DNA of 64,000 nucleotides from Sophora flavescens (GCA_030762895.1 CM061063.1:216110103-216174102); one strand, 5' to 3'. Counted from the stretch's first letter, positions 1 through 11,783 are shown. Program-made: numbers and translations. Notes: generated by a model not told the origin, from the sequence alone.

Positions 1-1458
1 GAGGAAAACAAAGATGGTGGATCTCATGACAAGAATGCCAATGTGTGTTATGAATGTAAGAAGTCTGGTTATATCAAAACAGAATGCCTTCAGCTCAACA
101 AGCAATCTCCCAAGAAGTTCTTCAACAAAAAGAAGAAAGGAATGATGGCCACTTGGGAAGATCTTGATGAAAGCTCCACTGAAAGTGAAGGAGAGGAGCT
201 TGAAGCAAATCTGTCTTATGGTAGATACTGACTTTGAATCAGACACTGAGGTACATTCTGAACTTGAGAAATTGAATGATGCCTATGAGGAACTATTGGA
301 AGAATCCAACTATATGTCTAAAGCTTTCAAATCCCTCAAGAGACAGTATGTTAAACTCTCAAATGAGTATACACCGAAATCTCAAGAGTGTGAAAAGTTA
401 GCTGAAGAAAATAGTATGCTTAAGACTGAAAAGTCTAAAGCTGAGATCTCAGTTGAAACTCTACCTTCTGAAGAAATTAATAAACTTCAACAAAAAGTAG
501 AAGAGCTCACCATAGATCTTGCCAAATTTGTTAATGGCAGAGATAATCTGACTAAACTTTTGGGAAGTCAGAGGCATTCCCTTAACAAAGAAGGAATAGG
601 ATATTCCAGTCAAAAACATCATAAAGGATCAACAAAGTTCTCAAAAATAATTGTCAAATCTGTATCAAATAAACCTATATGCATATGCTGTGGAAAAACT
701 GGATATATCACGTCTAAGTGTATCTACAAAAAGAGAAAGAAGTCTTCACAGACTCCTTATACTAACAGAAAAGGACCCAAGAAAGTGTGGGTACCTAAGT
801 CCATGATCATTTCTGTTGCAGACCTACTTAACAGGACAAAAGAAACACCTGTCATGGTACCTGGACAGTGGATGCTCGCGACACATGACAGGAGAAAGGT
901 CTATATTCCTAGACCTCCAACCTAAGAAAGGTGGACATGTGACTTTTGGTGGCAATCAGAAAGGTAAAGTTGTTGGTGTAGGTAAAATTGGTGGTAAACC
1001 TCCCTTGCCCATTATCTGTGATGTTTTATATGTGAAAGGGCTGAAACATAATCTGCTTAGCATAAGTCAGTTATGTGATAGTGGATTTTCTGTATCTTTT
1101 TCTAAAGATGCATGCATAGTCAATGAAAATAGTGGAAAGACCCTCTTTTCTTCTAAAAGACAAAACAATCTGTATAAGATTGACCTGTCTGAACTTTCAT
1201 ATCAAAGTGTAACATGCTTTATGTCTAAAGAGGATGAAAAGTGGCTATGGCATAAAAAACTAGGACATGTTAGTATGAAACAAAATTCTAAATTGAAAAA
1301 CCATAACCTTTGCCTGATATTTCCTTTAAGAAAGATATTCTGTGTGATGCATGTCAGAGAGGTAAACAAGTAAAATCAAGTTTCAAATCTAAGAAAGAAG
1401 TCACTTCCTCTAGACCTTTGCAACTGTTACACATGGATTTGTTTGGACTGGTCAGTGT
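1..1458 (+). pseudogene. SIRE-type gag C-terminus, protease and integrase N-terminus (5' fragment)
   Basis: The fragment opens in the gag zinc-knuckle region (CYECKKSGYIKTEC near 46-87), where the knuckle His is Tyr. A Glu/Lys-rich coiled coil follows (about 240-560), then a second knuckle (CICCGKTGYITSKC near 681-722), again with Tyr for His. The reading then shifts frame to the aspartic protease motif LDSGCSRHMTG near 860-895 and the GAG-pre-integrase domain with the HKKLGH motif near 1252. A further frameshift near 1310 leads into the integrase zinc-binding CDACQRGKQ. The sequence stops at LLHMDLFG, where the inner element inserted. The protease triad is intact, unlike the inner copy. The frameshifts make it a pseudogene. 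Confidence 0.85.
1454..1458. other. Target-site duplication AGTGT (left) of inner SIRE element
   Basis: AGTGT directly precedes the TG of the 5' LTR and recurs at 10654-10658 after the CA of the 3' LTR. Removing the insert plus one copy rejoins the outer integrase reading. Confidence 0.9.
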
Positions 1459-1589
1459 TGTTAAGTCTCTAAAATATCTGATGTGCATTTCCCTAAGTTT
1501 TAATGAGAACTAAACATTGGTTAATGATTTAATTAACCTTCATATTGGTTGCTAACCTGTCTATCGAGTGTGAAGATTAAATAAGACAA

Positions 1590-2190
1590 ACAGACGTCTA
1601 ACAAAGTGAAACAAGCAGACGTCCAACAAAGTGTAACAAGCAGACGTCCAACACTGTAGTGTTTGAAGCCCACGTCCAAAACGCAAGAGAAACAAACTTG
1701 CGTCCACCAAAGTGTTTAAAGCCAGCGTCTACCTACGTGGCATTCAGAACAGCGCGTCCAATAAAGTATCAGAACAACGCGTCCAATAAAGTATCAGAAT
1801 CGCGCGTCCCATAAAGTATAAGAGCAGCCCGTCCACTAAGGTTATGGCTCGTCCAATGACGTGGCAATTGGAGCTCGTCCATTAAGGTCAGAATGGATCA
1901 TCCAATGATGTGGCATATGGAGCTCGTCCATTAAGGTCAGAATGTATCCGTCCAATGACGTGGCAAAAGACTCTCGTCCACCAGAGTAACTGAGACTCTC
2001 ATCCACCAGACTAACTGAGACTCTCGTCCAGTAAAGTAACATAGGCTCTCGTCCACCAGAGTAACAGAGGCTCTCGTCCACTAAAGTAACAAAGGCTCTC
2101 GTACACTAAAGGTGACAGAAGCTCTCGTCCACTAAAGTAACAGAAGTGCTCGTCCACTAAAGGTGACAGAAGCGCTCGTCCACTTGTCTT
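1590..2190 (+). repeat. CGTCC-core minisatellite in SIRE LTR
   Basis: Loosely tandem units share the core CGTCCA followed by A/C and AAAG. The left part has about 25-bp units beginning GCAGACGTCCAACAAAG or CGCGTCCAATAAAG. From about 1972 to 2180 there is a regular 25-26 bp array of CTCTCGTCCACYARAGTAAC-type units, about eight copies. The matching 3' LTR array is at about 8790-9400 with different unit variants. Confidence 0.85.
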
Positions 2191-2977
2191 TGGACTTGCT
2201 AAGTCCTTAATATGGAGCTCGTCTACTAGCCCGAATGAAAACTCAAATGACTAGATAGATGTGATTATTTTCCAGATGGAAGCACTTATCTTATGAACGC
2301 GAATTCTTTAAGGATTATCAGAATCTTAGTTCAAGAACCAGAAAGAGACTTGAAGCCTTTTCTCCTACTCAGTTTCACGATTATCAAGAAAAGTCAGAAG
2401 CTACTCTCTCAAGCAACCTTGGTTAATCAGAACCAAAGACCAGTTAAAGAATGCTTCCAACGTACTTTATTCCCTAGTACCTCTGGTCCTTACACAAAAA
2501 GGGAAGTGTACTCAGTAAAGTACAAAAAGCTTTCTGCACAACTTTGATATAGCTGTAGCACGATGAATAAAGCCATGATCCTTCATGTTAGAGTACAACC
2601 AACGACTCTATTGCATTAATGGCTGCCCAGAACGACTCTATTGCATTAATGACTGCCCAGAACGACTCTATTGCAATTAATGAAGTTCTGCTTGAAGCCA
2701 ACATCTGAGGAGATGTCTCTAACGGATCCTAAATGCTTGAAGACCATAAATACAGAAGTCATTGAAGATGAAGAACAAGAGAATACACATTGCATTAAAA
2801 CGCCATTACTCTGCATTAATTTCTTCATTATTTTATTCTGTATTCTTCAATCATTTTGAAGTTATTATGCAGACTTTCCTGAGCCTTACATTTAAACCAC
2901 TCTCTGAGTGTTAGTGAAAGATCTGCCTGTGAGAAATTGTATTTATTACAAACCCTATCTCTCAAACAAACCAGAGT

Positions 2978-3055
2978 GAGCCTGAAGAGGCTAGGTGTGC
3001 AAATAATACTTGTCTTGAGCCTGAAGAGGCTAGGTGTGCAAATAATACTTGAGTC
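2978..3055 (+). repeat. 39-bp direct repeat, two copies (5' LTR)
   Basis: Units begin GAGCCTGAAGAGGCTAGG at 2978 and 3017. The 3' LTR holds four units (10198, 10237, 10276, 10315), so copy number differs within one element. Confidence 0.9.
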
Positions 3056-3355
3056 TGTAACCTTATCAGTTATAGTGGATAAATCTTGGTGCTGCCAAGG
3101 ACTGGACGTAGCTCTTTGATTTGAAAAGTGAACCAGGATAAATCACCGTGTCAATCTCTCTTCCCTTAAACTCTTTAATTGCCTTAGTTTTCTTACGTCT
3201 ATCAAGTGGTGTGCTTGCAAAAGTCACCCGTCCATCTTGTATTCTTCCACTCGTCCAAATCTAGCCTTTTTGTTTACGAAAAGATTTCAACTTTGCTTAA
3301 ATTTTGATAAACACAATTCAACCCCCTTCTTGTGTTTATAGTTGTCTATTTCAGT

Positions 3356-3367
3356 TGGTATCAGAGC
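3356..3367 (+). other. Primer binding site (initiator tRNA-Met type)
   Basis: TGGTATCAGAGC lies two bases after the 5' LTR end. This is the standard plant LTR-retroelement PBS complementary to the 3' end of initiator tRNA-Met. Confidence 0.9.
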
Positions 3368-3424
3368 TCATCCTCTGGGTTGAGCATCTAACTGTGTAGA
3401 GGTAAAAGCTCCTGAAGAATAGAC

Positions 3425-5113
3425 ATGACGGCTGGAGCTAGTACCAGTGGAAGTCATCAGACTGAAGGAGCCTCCCTAACTAGACCTCCTTACTTCAATG
3501 GAGAAAATTACAACTACTGGAAAGATAGATTTCAGTGATTTATTCTATCCACAAACTCCGATCTTTGGGATGTCATCACAGATGGTCCATTCATTCCCAA
3601 AAATGATGATAACACTGACAAACCAAAAGCTCAGTGGACTGGTACTGAAAAGACAAAATGGGAGCTTAACCACAAAGCCAGATATAACATCATCTGTGCT
3701 CTCAGTCCGAAGGAGTTTGAGAAGGTTTGTGCTTGTGACTCTGCAAAGGAAATATGGGACACTTTGGCTGTCACTCATGAAGGAACAACTAAAGTCAAAG
3801 AGTCAAAGATTGCCATACTTGTCAGAAAGTATGAACTATTAGTCATGGAGGAAGGTGAGTCTGTTGCTCAGATGATAGGAAGATTCCAAACTATAATCAA
3901 CAGTTTGAAATCTCTTGGCAAAGTCTATACCAATGCTGAGAAGGTTGGAAAGATTCTGAGAAGTCTACCTAAACAGTGGAGACCTTTGGTCACTGCTATC
4001 TCCCAAGCCAAGGATCTCACTACCTTGACTTTGGATGAACTTCTTGGAACACTCACTGTTATTGAGTAAGAAATTGGAGATGAAGTTGCACCAAAGAAGG
4101 GCAAGTCAATTGCTCTGAAAGCTGATCAAAAGTCGGCAAAAGTTTCCAAGGCTCTGAAGGCAGATGAGTCATCCAGTGATGCTGACCTATCAGAACTCGA
4201 GGATTCTGAGAGTGATGAAGAGTTGTCTATCCTGACCAGGAAGATAAAGCTTCTCCTACAGAAAAAGATGTTCAAGAGGGATAGGCCATTCAAAAGGTTC
4301 AACAAGGACAAGAACTTCAAAGAATCCACCTCAACAGACAAAAGTCCAATTGTTTGCTATGAGTGCAAGAAGCCCGGTCACTTCAAGGCTGAATGTCCTC
4401 AACTCAAGAAGGCCCCTTTTAAGAAATTCTTCAAGAAGAAGAAGAAAGGAATGATGGCTACTTGGGAGGATCTGGAGTCAACATCTTCTGATGAAGAAAC
4501 TGAGGAAGAAGCCAATCTTTGTTTGATGGCCAACACTTAATCAGACTCTGATAATGAGGTACATCCTGACTATAAGGAATTACTTGATGCCTATGAGGAG
4601 TTGTTGGAGGAATCCAACTTCTTATATAAAGCCTCCAAATCCCTCAAGAGAGAGCATGTAAAGCTCACCAGTGAGCATAAACAGAAATCTCAAGAGTGCG
4701 AGAAACTGGCTAAAGAGAACAGTGAGCTGAAGACTGAAAAGTCTAATGAAGCTAAGATCTCAAGTGAAACATCACCATCTGAAGAAGTTGAAAAACTTCA
4801 ACAGAAAGTGGAAGAGCTCACTTCTGATCTTGCCAAATTTGTTAATGGTAAAGACAATCTGACTAAGCTTTTTGGCATTCAGAAGCACTCTCTTAACAAA
4901 GAAGGTATTGAATATGTCCATCAAACACATCATAAAGTATCAACTAAAGTTTCTACAGTATCTGTTAAGTCAACTGTAACCAAATCAACACCTATTTGTA
5001 ACTTCTGTGGAAAAATTGGGCATGTTATGTCTAAGTGTATCCATAAGAAGAGAAGGAAGTCTTTACAGACTCCTAGAACTAACAGAAAAGGACACAAAAA
5101 TATGGGTACCTAA
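3425..5113 (+). pseudogene. gag: SIRE-type gag
   Basis: Encodes the capsid/nucleocapsid precursor. I chose the ATG at 3425 because it opens one long frame (start MTAGASTSG) ending at 5113, interrupted only by stops at 3536, 4067 and 4538. The N-terminal part has the copia gag pattern (YFNGENYNYWK; later KEIWDTL, LVRKYELL, LRSLPKQWRP). Then come an acidic Ser/Asp/Glu stretch, a CCHC knuckle (CYECKKPGHFKAEC, near 4356-4397), a Lys-rich patch, a long coiled coil (about 4570-4860) and a second knuckle (CNFCGKIGHVMSKC, near 4996-5037). Both knuckles keep His, unlike the outer copy. A frameshift near 5090 separates gag from protease. Confidence 0.9.
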
Positions 5114-6144
5114 AGATCAAATAATTTTTGTTGCAGATGTCCTCAACAGGACAAAGAAAACACCACTGCTGGTACCTGGACAATGGCTGCTCGCGTCATA
5201 TGACATGAGAAAGGTCTATGTTCCTAGACCTCCAACTTAAGAAAGGAGGGCACGTTGCCTTCGAAGGAAATTAGAAAGGGAAAGTTATAGGAATTGGTAC
5301 TATTGGTGGTAAACCCCCTCTTCCCTCTATATCTAATGTTCTTATGGTTAAAGGATTAAGACACAATCTTCTTGACATAAGCCAATTATGTGATTGTGGT
5401 TTTGATGTTTCCTTTACCAAGGATGTATGCATAGTTAAAGACTGTTGTGGCAAAACCCTCTTTTCAGCTAAAAGACAACAAAATCTTTATAAGATTGAAC
5501 TGTCTGATCTCTCAGATCAAAGTGTAACCTGTCTGATGTCTAAAGAGGATGAGAGATGGGTATGACATAAGAAACTAGGACATGCTAGTATGAAACTAAT
5601 TTCTGAATTAAAAAGGAATAATCTCGTGAGAGGATTGCCTGATATTAGCTTTAAAAAATATGTCTTGTGTGATGCATGTCAGAGAGGTAAACAGATAAAA
5701 TCAAGTTTCAAATCTAAAAACCAAGTATCAACCTCTAGACCTCTTCAGTTGTTACACATGGATCTGTTTGGACCAGTTAGTATTTCCAGCCAGGCTGGAA
5801 GAAAATATGGATTTATCATAGTTGATGACTATTCTAGATACACATGGGTACTCTTCCTAACACACAAGGATAAGTTTTTTAAGGTTTTCTCAGTATTCTT
5901 CAAAAGAGTACAAAATGAGCAAGGTTTCTGTATTTCTACCCTTAGTAGTGATCATGGGGGAGAATTTGAAAATGAGCAGTTTAGACAGTTCTGTGAGGAG
6001 AATGGAATCTCTCACAATTTCTCTGCACCTAGAACTCCACAGCAAAATGGAGTGGTTGAGAGAAAGAACAGATCTCTGCTAGAGATGGCTAGATCTATGC
6101 TCAATGAAAATAATCTCCCTAAGTACTTCCAGGCGGAAGTGTAA
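5114..6144 (+). pseudogene. pol: SIRE-type protease, GAG-pre-integrase and integrase core
   Basis: A single frame reads WYLDNGCSRHMT at 5170-5205, then the GAG-pre-integrase domain, the zinc-binding CDACQRGKQ and the integrase core. The protease triad is DNG instead of DSG, as seen in the outer copy. Stops lie at 5206, 5272 (CAG in the outer copy) and 5563 (TGG in the outer copy). Integrase catalytic residues are visible: D in HMDLFGPVS, D in SDHGGEFE, E in QQNGVVERKNRS. The frame is lost just before 6144, where a small indel separates it from the downstream frame. This would be the recombination enzyme that inserts cDNA into the genome, now inactive. Confidence 0.9.
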
Positions 6145-8246
6145 ACACTGCTTGTTATGTACAAAACAGAATACTTATTAGGTCTTTTCTAAAAAGGACT
6201 CCTTATGAATTGTGGAAAGGAAAAAGCCCCAACATATCTTATTTTCATGCTTTTGGATGTGAATGTTTTATTCTGAATACCAAAGATAATCTTGGAAAGT
6301 TTGATTCTAAGGTAGATAAATGTATTTTCGTAGGTTATTCTGAAAACTCTAAGGCTTTTAGAGTTTACAATTCAAGAACTTGTATTATTGAAGAATCTGT
6401 TCATGTTAAATTCAATGATGGTTTAAAGACTGATAAAGAACTATCAGATCTAGAAGATGATCTTGCAGGTCTTGATATAAACAGGCCAAAAAGTCAACAA
6501 CCCGATCTAACCAAAACAGAACCTGTGCCTGAGGCTGAAAGACAAGTGGAACAGACGAGTCAGCAGACAAGTCAAGATCTTCATGATGATCTCAAAAGGG
6601 ATTGAAAGTTCAACACTTATCATCCTAAGGATCTTATTATTGGAAATCCTTTTGAAGGAGTAAGAACCAGATCCACATTAAGAGAATCAAGCAATATGGC
6701 CTTTATTTCATATTTGGAGCCTAAACGCATTGAAGAAGCTCTTGAGGATGAAAGCTGGATTCTTGCTATGCCAGAAGAACTTAACCAGTTCACCAGAAAT
6801 GATGTCTGGACTCTTGTCTCTAAGCCTAAAAACAAGTTGGTTATTGGAACAAGATGGGTCTTCAGAAACAAATTAGATGAAGATGGTAAAGTTGTCAGAA
6901 ATAAAGCAAGGTTAGTAGCTCAAGGCTATAACCAACAAGAAGGTATTGATTATACTGAAACCTTTGCACCTGTAGCTAGAATAGAAGCCATACGCATTTT
7001 AATGTCATATGCTGCACAACACCAAATTACCCTATTTCAAATGGATGTAAAAAGTGCTTTTCTAAATGGTATAATTGAAGAAGAAGTGTATGTTAAACAA
7101 CCCCCTGGTTTTGAGGATACTGATAAACCAGATCACGTTTTCAAACTTAAAAAGGCATTATATGGTTTGAAACAAGCACCTAGAGCATGGTATGATAGAC
7201 TTAGTTCTTTTCTCATGCATAATGGTTTTACTAGAGGACAAGTAGATACTACTCTGTTCAAAAAATGCTCTAAAGAGAACTTTATTATAGTTCAAATATA
7301 TGTTGATGATATTATTTTTGGAGCAACTAATGAAAAGCTGTGCAAGGAATTTTCAAATCTAATGCAAGCTGAATTTGAGATGAGCATGATGGGAGAATTG
7401 AAGTTCTTCCTTGGATTACAAATCAAGCAGACAAGTGATGGAACTTACATTCATCAACAAAAATATACCAAGGATATACTCAAGAAATAAAAAATGGAAA
7501 ATGCAAAGCTCATGAAAACCCCTATGCAACCCAATGCAAAACTAAGCAAAGACGATGAAGGTAAAAAGGTAGATCAAACTGTCTACAGAGGTATGATTGG
7601 CTCTCTACTGTACTTAACTTCAAGCAGACCTGACATTCAATTTAGTGTCTGTATGTGTGCTAGATTCCAATCTGATCCTAGAGAATCTCATCTTAAGGCT
7701 GTTAAAAGAATATTTAGATATTTGCTTGGAACTACTAATCTTGGTTTGTTGTATTTAAGATCAAAAGAATACAGATTAGTGAGATATTGTGATGCTGATT
7801 TTGCTGGAGACAGAATAGAAATAAAAAGCACCAGTGGAGGATGTCACTGCATTGGAGCAAGTTTAGTCTTATGGTCAACCAAGAGGCAGACAACCATTGC
7901 CTTGTCTACTGCTGAAGCAGAATATATCTCTGCTGCTAGTTGCTGCTCTCAACTCTTATGGGTAAAACATCAACTTGAGGATTACTCTATTTATGAACAT
8001 AACATATCTGTATGGTGTGATAATTCGAGTGCTATATGCTTAACTAAAAATCCAATTCAGCATTCTAAGGCTAAACATATTGAAATCAAACATCATTTCA
8101 TTAGGGATTATGTTCAGAAAGGCATCTTTGATATTAAGTTTGTTAAAACTAAAAATCAATGGGCTGATATTTTCACTAAACCCCTAGCAGAAGATAGGTT
8201 TTTATTTATTAGAGATAATCTAAACATGCATTGCATTGTTGAATGA
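6145..8246 (+). pseudogene. pol: SIRE-type integrase C-terminus, reverse transcriptase and RNase H
   Basis: One frame runs from the frameshift near 6140 to the stop after NMHCIVE at 8246, broken only by TGA at 6603 (TGG in the outer copy) and TAA at 7488. It holds the integrase C-terminal PYELWKG and HAFGCECF motifs, an acidic linker, and the copia RT (RWVFRNKLDEDG, ARLVAQGYNQ, DVKSAFLNG, ALYGLKQAPRAWY, catalytic YVDDIIFG near 7300). RNase H follows with its acidic residues in CDADFAGD, STAEAEY and VWCDNSSA. The RT block is the best preserved coding part of the window. Confidence 0.92.
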
Positions 8247-8636
8247 CATGTCTGAATGTGAAGCTGTCTGTGCTAAATTTGTCATTACTCCTATATATAT
8301 GTTCTTTCAACTAAGCATTAGTTCAGGGGGAGTAATGATACAATAGTTTAAGTGGAGTATGTCTAATATGCTTGCTGCATTATTATGATTTTCTTAACAT
8401 GTTATCTTGCCCTTAACTTATCACATAAATAAAATTTGATAACCCTTTTTGATGTTGACAAAAGGGGGGAGAATAGGAGAAATTGAGATTTGTCATAGAA
8501 ATGTGTTATAGGAGAATGGGAGAATGAATATGATATGACCTGTTCGCTTAAGAAAACTTCAACCTGTCTATATATGCTATTTTCTTTGTTGGTATTTTCT
8601 GAGGTTCATTAAATCACCTCAATGTCTGTCATCATC
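8247..8636 (+). other. Inner SIRE 3' untranslated region, no env-like ORF
   Basis: About 390 bp separate the pol stop from the PPT. It contains two extra purine runs resembling a PPT (AGGGGGAGTAATG near 8325 and AAAGGGGGGAGAA near 8460) but no ORF of note. The outer copy has a long env-like reading frame in this position. Confidence 0.7.
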
Positions 8637-8650
8637 AAAAAGGGGGAGAT
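8637..8650 (+). other. Polypurine tract of inner SIRE element
   Basis: AAAAAGGGGGAGAT abuts the TG of the 3' LTR and is the expected plus-strand DNA priming site. Confidence 0.9.
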
Positions 8651-10653
8651 TGTTAAGTCTCTAAAATGTCTGATGTGCATTTCCCTAAGTTTTGATGAGA
8701 ACTAAACATTGGTTAATGATTTAATTAACCTTCATATTGGTTGCTAACCTGTCTATCGAGTGTGCAGATTAAATAAGACAAACAGACGTCCAACAAAGTG
8801 AAACAAGCAGACGTCCAACAAAGTGTAACAAGCAGACGTCCAACACTGTAGTGTTTGTTGCGCACGTCCAAAACGCAAGAGAAACAAACTTGCGTCCACC
8901 AAAGTGTTGAAAGCCAGCGTCTACCTACGTGGCATTCAGAACAACGCGTCCAATAAAGTATCAGAACAACGCGTCCAATAAAGTATCAAAACCGCGTGTC
9001 CAATAAAGTATCATAATAGCCCGTCCACTAAGGTTATGGCTCGTCCAATGACGTGGCAATTGGAGCTCATCCATTAAGGTCAGAATGGCTCGCCCAATGA
9101 TGTGGCATATGGAGCTCGTCCATTAAGGTCAGAATGTATCCGTCCAATGACGTGGCAAAAGACTCTCGTCCACCAGAGTAACTGAGACTCTCGTCCACTA
9201 GAGTAACTGAGACTCTCGTCCACCAGACGAGTTGAGACTCTCGTCCCAAAGAAAGTAAATGCAGGCTCTCGTCCACCAGAGTAATAGAGGCTCTCGTCCA
9301 CTAAAGTAACAAAGGCTCTCATCCACTAAAGGTGACAGAGGCTCTCGTCCACTAAAGTAACAGAAGTGCTCGTCCACTAAAGGTGACAGAAGCGCTTGTC
9401 CACTAGTCTTTGGACTTGCTAAGTCCTTAATATGGAGCTCGTCTACTAGCCCGAATGAGAACTCAAATGACTAGATAGATGTGATTATTTTCAATATGGA
9501 AGCACTTATTTTATGAACTCGAATTCTTTAAGGATTATCAGAATCTTAGTTCAAGAACCAGGAAGAGACTTGAGGCCTTCTCTCCTACTCAGTTTCACGA
9601 TTATCAAGAAAAGTCAGAAGCTACTCTCTCAAGCAACCTTGGTTAATCAGAACCAAAGAACAGTTAAAGAATGCTTCCAACGTGCTTTATTCCCTAGTAC
9701 CTCTGGTCCTTACACAAAAAGGGAAGTGTACTCAGTAAAGTACAAAAAGCTTTCTACACAATTTTGATATGGCTGTAGCACGATGAATAAAGCCATGATC
9801 CTTCATGTTAGAGTACAACCAACGACTTTATTGCATTAATGGCTGCCCAGAATGACTCTATTGCATTAATGATTGCCCAGAACGACTCTATTGCAATTAA
9901 TGAAGTTCTGCTTGAAGCCAACATCTGAGGAGATGTCTCTAACGGATCCTAAATGCTTGAAGACCATAAATACAGAAGTCATTGAAGATGAAGAACAAGA
10001 GAATACACATTGAATTAAAACGCCATTACTCTGCATTAATTTCTTCATTCTTTTATTCTGTATTCTTCAATCATTTTGAAGTTATTACGCAGACTTTCCT
10101 GAGCCTTACATTTAAACCACTCTCTGAGTGTTAGTGAAAGATCTGCCTGTGAGAAATTGTATTTATTACAAACCCTATCTCTCAAACAAACCAGAGTGGG
10201 CCTGAAGAGGCTAGGTGTGAAAATAATACTTGTCTTGAGCCTAAAGAGACTAGGTGTGAAAATAATACTTTTCTTGAGCCTAAAGAGGCTAGGTGTGCAA
10301 ATAATACTTGTCTTGAGCCTGAAGAGGCTAGGTGTGCAAATAATACTTGAGTCTGTAACCTTATCAGTTATAATGGATAAATCTTGGTGCTGCCAAGGCC
10401 TGGACCTAGCTCTTTGATTTGAAGAGTGAACCAGGATAAATCACCGTGTCAATCTCTCTTCCCTTAAACTCTTTAATTGCCTTAGTTTTCTTACGTCTAT
10501 CAAGTGGTGTGCTTGCAAAAGTCACCCGTCCATCCTGTATTCTTCCACTCGTCCAAATCTAGCCTTTTTGTTTGCGAAAAGATTTCAACTTTGCTTAAAT
10601 TCTGATAAACACAATTCAACCCCCCCTTCTTGTGTTTATTGTTGTCTATTTCA
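8651..10653 (+). repeat. 3' LTR of inner SIRE element
   Basis: A 2003-bp LTR, TGTTAAGTC to TATTTCA, about 108 bp longer than the 5' LTR. Two extra 39-bp units (10198-10353) explain 78 bp of this. The CGTCC array at about 8790-9400 also differs in unit composition. The right TSD, AGTGT, is at 10654-10658. Confidence 0.95.
10198..10353 (+). repeat. 39-bp direct repeat, four copies (3' LTR)
   Basis: Units begin at 10198, 10237, 10276 and 10315. The same site of the 5' LTR has two units. Confidence 0.9.
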
Positions 10654-10658
10654 AGTGT

Positions 10659-11783
10659 AGCTAGCCTAGGTGGAAAGAAATATGGTTTTGTCATAGTTGA
10701 TGACTATTCTAGATGTACATGGGTATTCTTCTTAACCCACAAGGATGAGTTTTATAAGGTCTTTACAGTATTCAGTAGGAGAGTACAGAATGAGCAAGGT
10801 TTCTCTATTTCTACAATGAGAAGTGATCATGGAGGAGAATTTGAAAATGAGCAGTTCAAACTGTTCTGTGAGGAAATTGGCATTTCTCACAATTTCTCTG
10901 CACCTAAAACTCCACAGCAAAATTGAGTGGTTGAGAGAAAGAACAGATCTCTTCAGGAGATGGGAAGAACAATGCTAAATGAAAATAATCTTCCTAAGTA
11001 CTTCTGGGCAGAAGCCATTAACACTGCTTGTTATGTGCAAAATAGAATACTGATTAGACCTATCCTAAATAAGACTCCTTATGAATTGTGGAAAGGTAGA
11101 AAACCCAACATATCATATTTTCATGCATTTGGATATGAATGTTATATTCTTAATACAAAAGATCATCTTGGCAAATTTGACTCAAAAGTAGATAAAGGCA
11201 TATCCATTGGATATTCTGAAATGTCTAAAGCTTTTAGAATCTTTAACTCTAGAACTTCTGTTGTAGAAGAATCAATTCATGTAAAGTTTAATGATGGTTT
11301 GAAGACTGGTAGGGACTATCAGATCTAGAAGAGGATGTTGCAGGTATTAAACTTAATCCTGCAGTGGAAGAATCTTCAGACAAGCCAAAAGTAGAAGTGT
11401 CGGAAATTCAGACAAATGATGATGCGTTTGAAACTCAGAATTTAAAGAAAGATTGGAAATTCAAGACCTATCATCCAGAAGATCTTATTATTCGAAGTCC
11501 ATCTCAAGGAGATAGAACCAGATCTTCTTTCAACGAAAACAACAACATGGCCTTCATATCAGATTTGGAACCCAAAAAGATTGAAGAAGCCTTGCAAGAT
11601 GAAAGCTGGATTCTAGCCATGCAAGAAGAACTAAATCAGTTCAAGAGAAATGATGTCTGGACTCTAGTTTCTAAACCCAAGGAGAAATCTGTTATTGGAA
11701 TCAGATGGGTATTTAGAAACAAACTGGATGAAGATGGAAAAATGGTAAGAAACAAAGCAAGATTAATTGCTCAAGGTTATAAT
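10659..11783 (+). pseudogene. pol: Outer SIRE integrase core to RT start (second fragment)
   Basis: Continues the outer integrase after the inner element. Reading restarts at GGKKYGFVIVDDYSR, with the catalytic SDHGGEFE near 10822, then PQQN, a TGA at 10924 (GGA in the inner copy) and VVERKNRS. The integrase C-terminus follows (PYELWKGRKP, HAFGYECY). A frameshift near 11310 leads into the linker and the RT N-terminus (RWVFRNKLDEDG, ARLIAQGYN), where the Athila-like element begins. Most of RT is absent from its proper place. Confidence 0.88.

Larger units (their letters stand above)
1459..3353 (+). repeat. 5' LTR of inner SIRE element
   Basis: A 1895-bp LTR that starts TGTTAAGTC and ends TATTTCA. 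It matches 8651-10653 throughout. It carries an array with a CGTCCA core (about 1590-2190), a segment with repeated ACGACTCTATTGCA units near 2610-2690, and two copies of a 39-bp repeat (2978-3055). Short ORFs in it are by-products of the repeats. Confidence 0.95.
1459..10653 (+). mobile_element. Complete but decayed SIRE/Maximus-type Ty1/copia element (inner copy)
   Basis: A full-length element of about 9.2 kb with paired LTRs (1459-3353 and 8651-10653), a PBS, gag-protease-integrase-RT-RNase H in copia order, a PPT and a perfect 5-bp TSD (AGTGT). It inserted into the integrase of another member of the same lineage. The LTRs are closely similar over their length apart from repeat-copy changes, so it is younger than its host copy. 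Stop codons and frameshifts in gag and pol mean it cannot encode its own proteins. Unlike the outer copy it has no env-like ORF after RNase H. Confidence 0.95.

Noticed and set aside
1842..2081. Repeat-containing ORF on the minus strand, also near 9067-9322
   Set aside because: Product of the 25-bp LTR minisatellite; frame and sequence differ between the two LTRs.
3356..3367. tRNA-like sequence
   Set aside because: Only the 12-base complement of a tRNA 3' end, i.e. a primer binding site. The same applies to the other PBS sites; no tRNA gene fold is present.
10500..10694. Minus-strand ORF crossing the SIRE 3' LTR border
   Set aside because: It spans an insertion junction between two elements, so it cannot be an ancestral gene.
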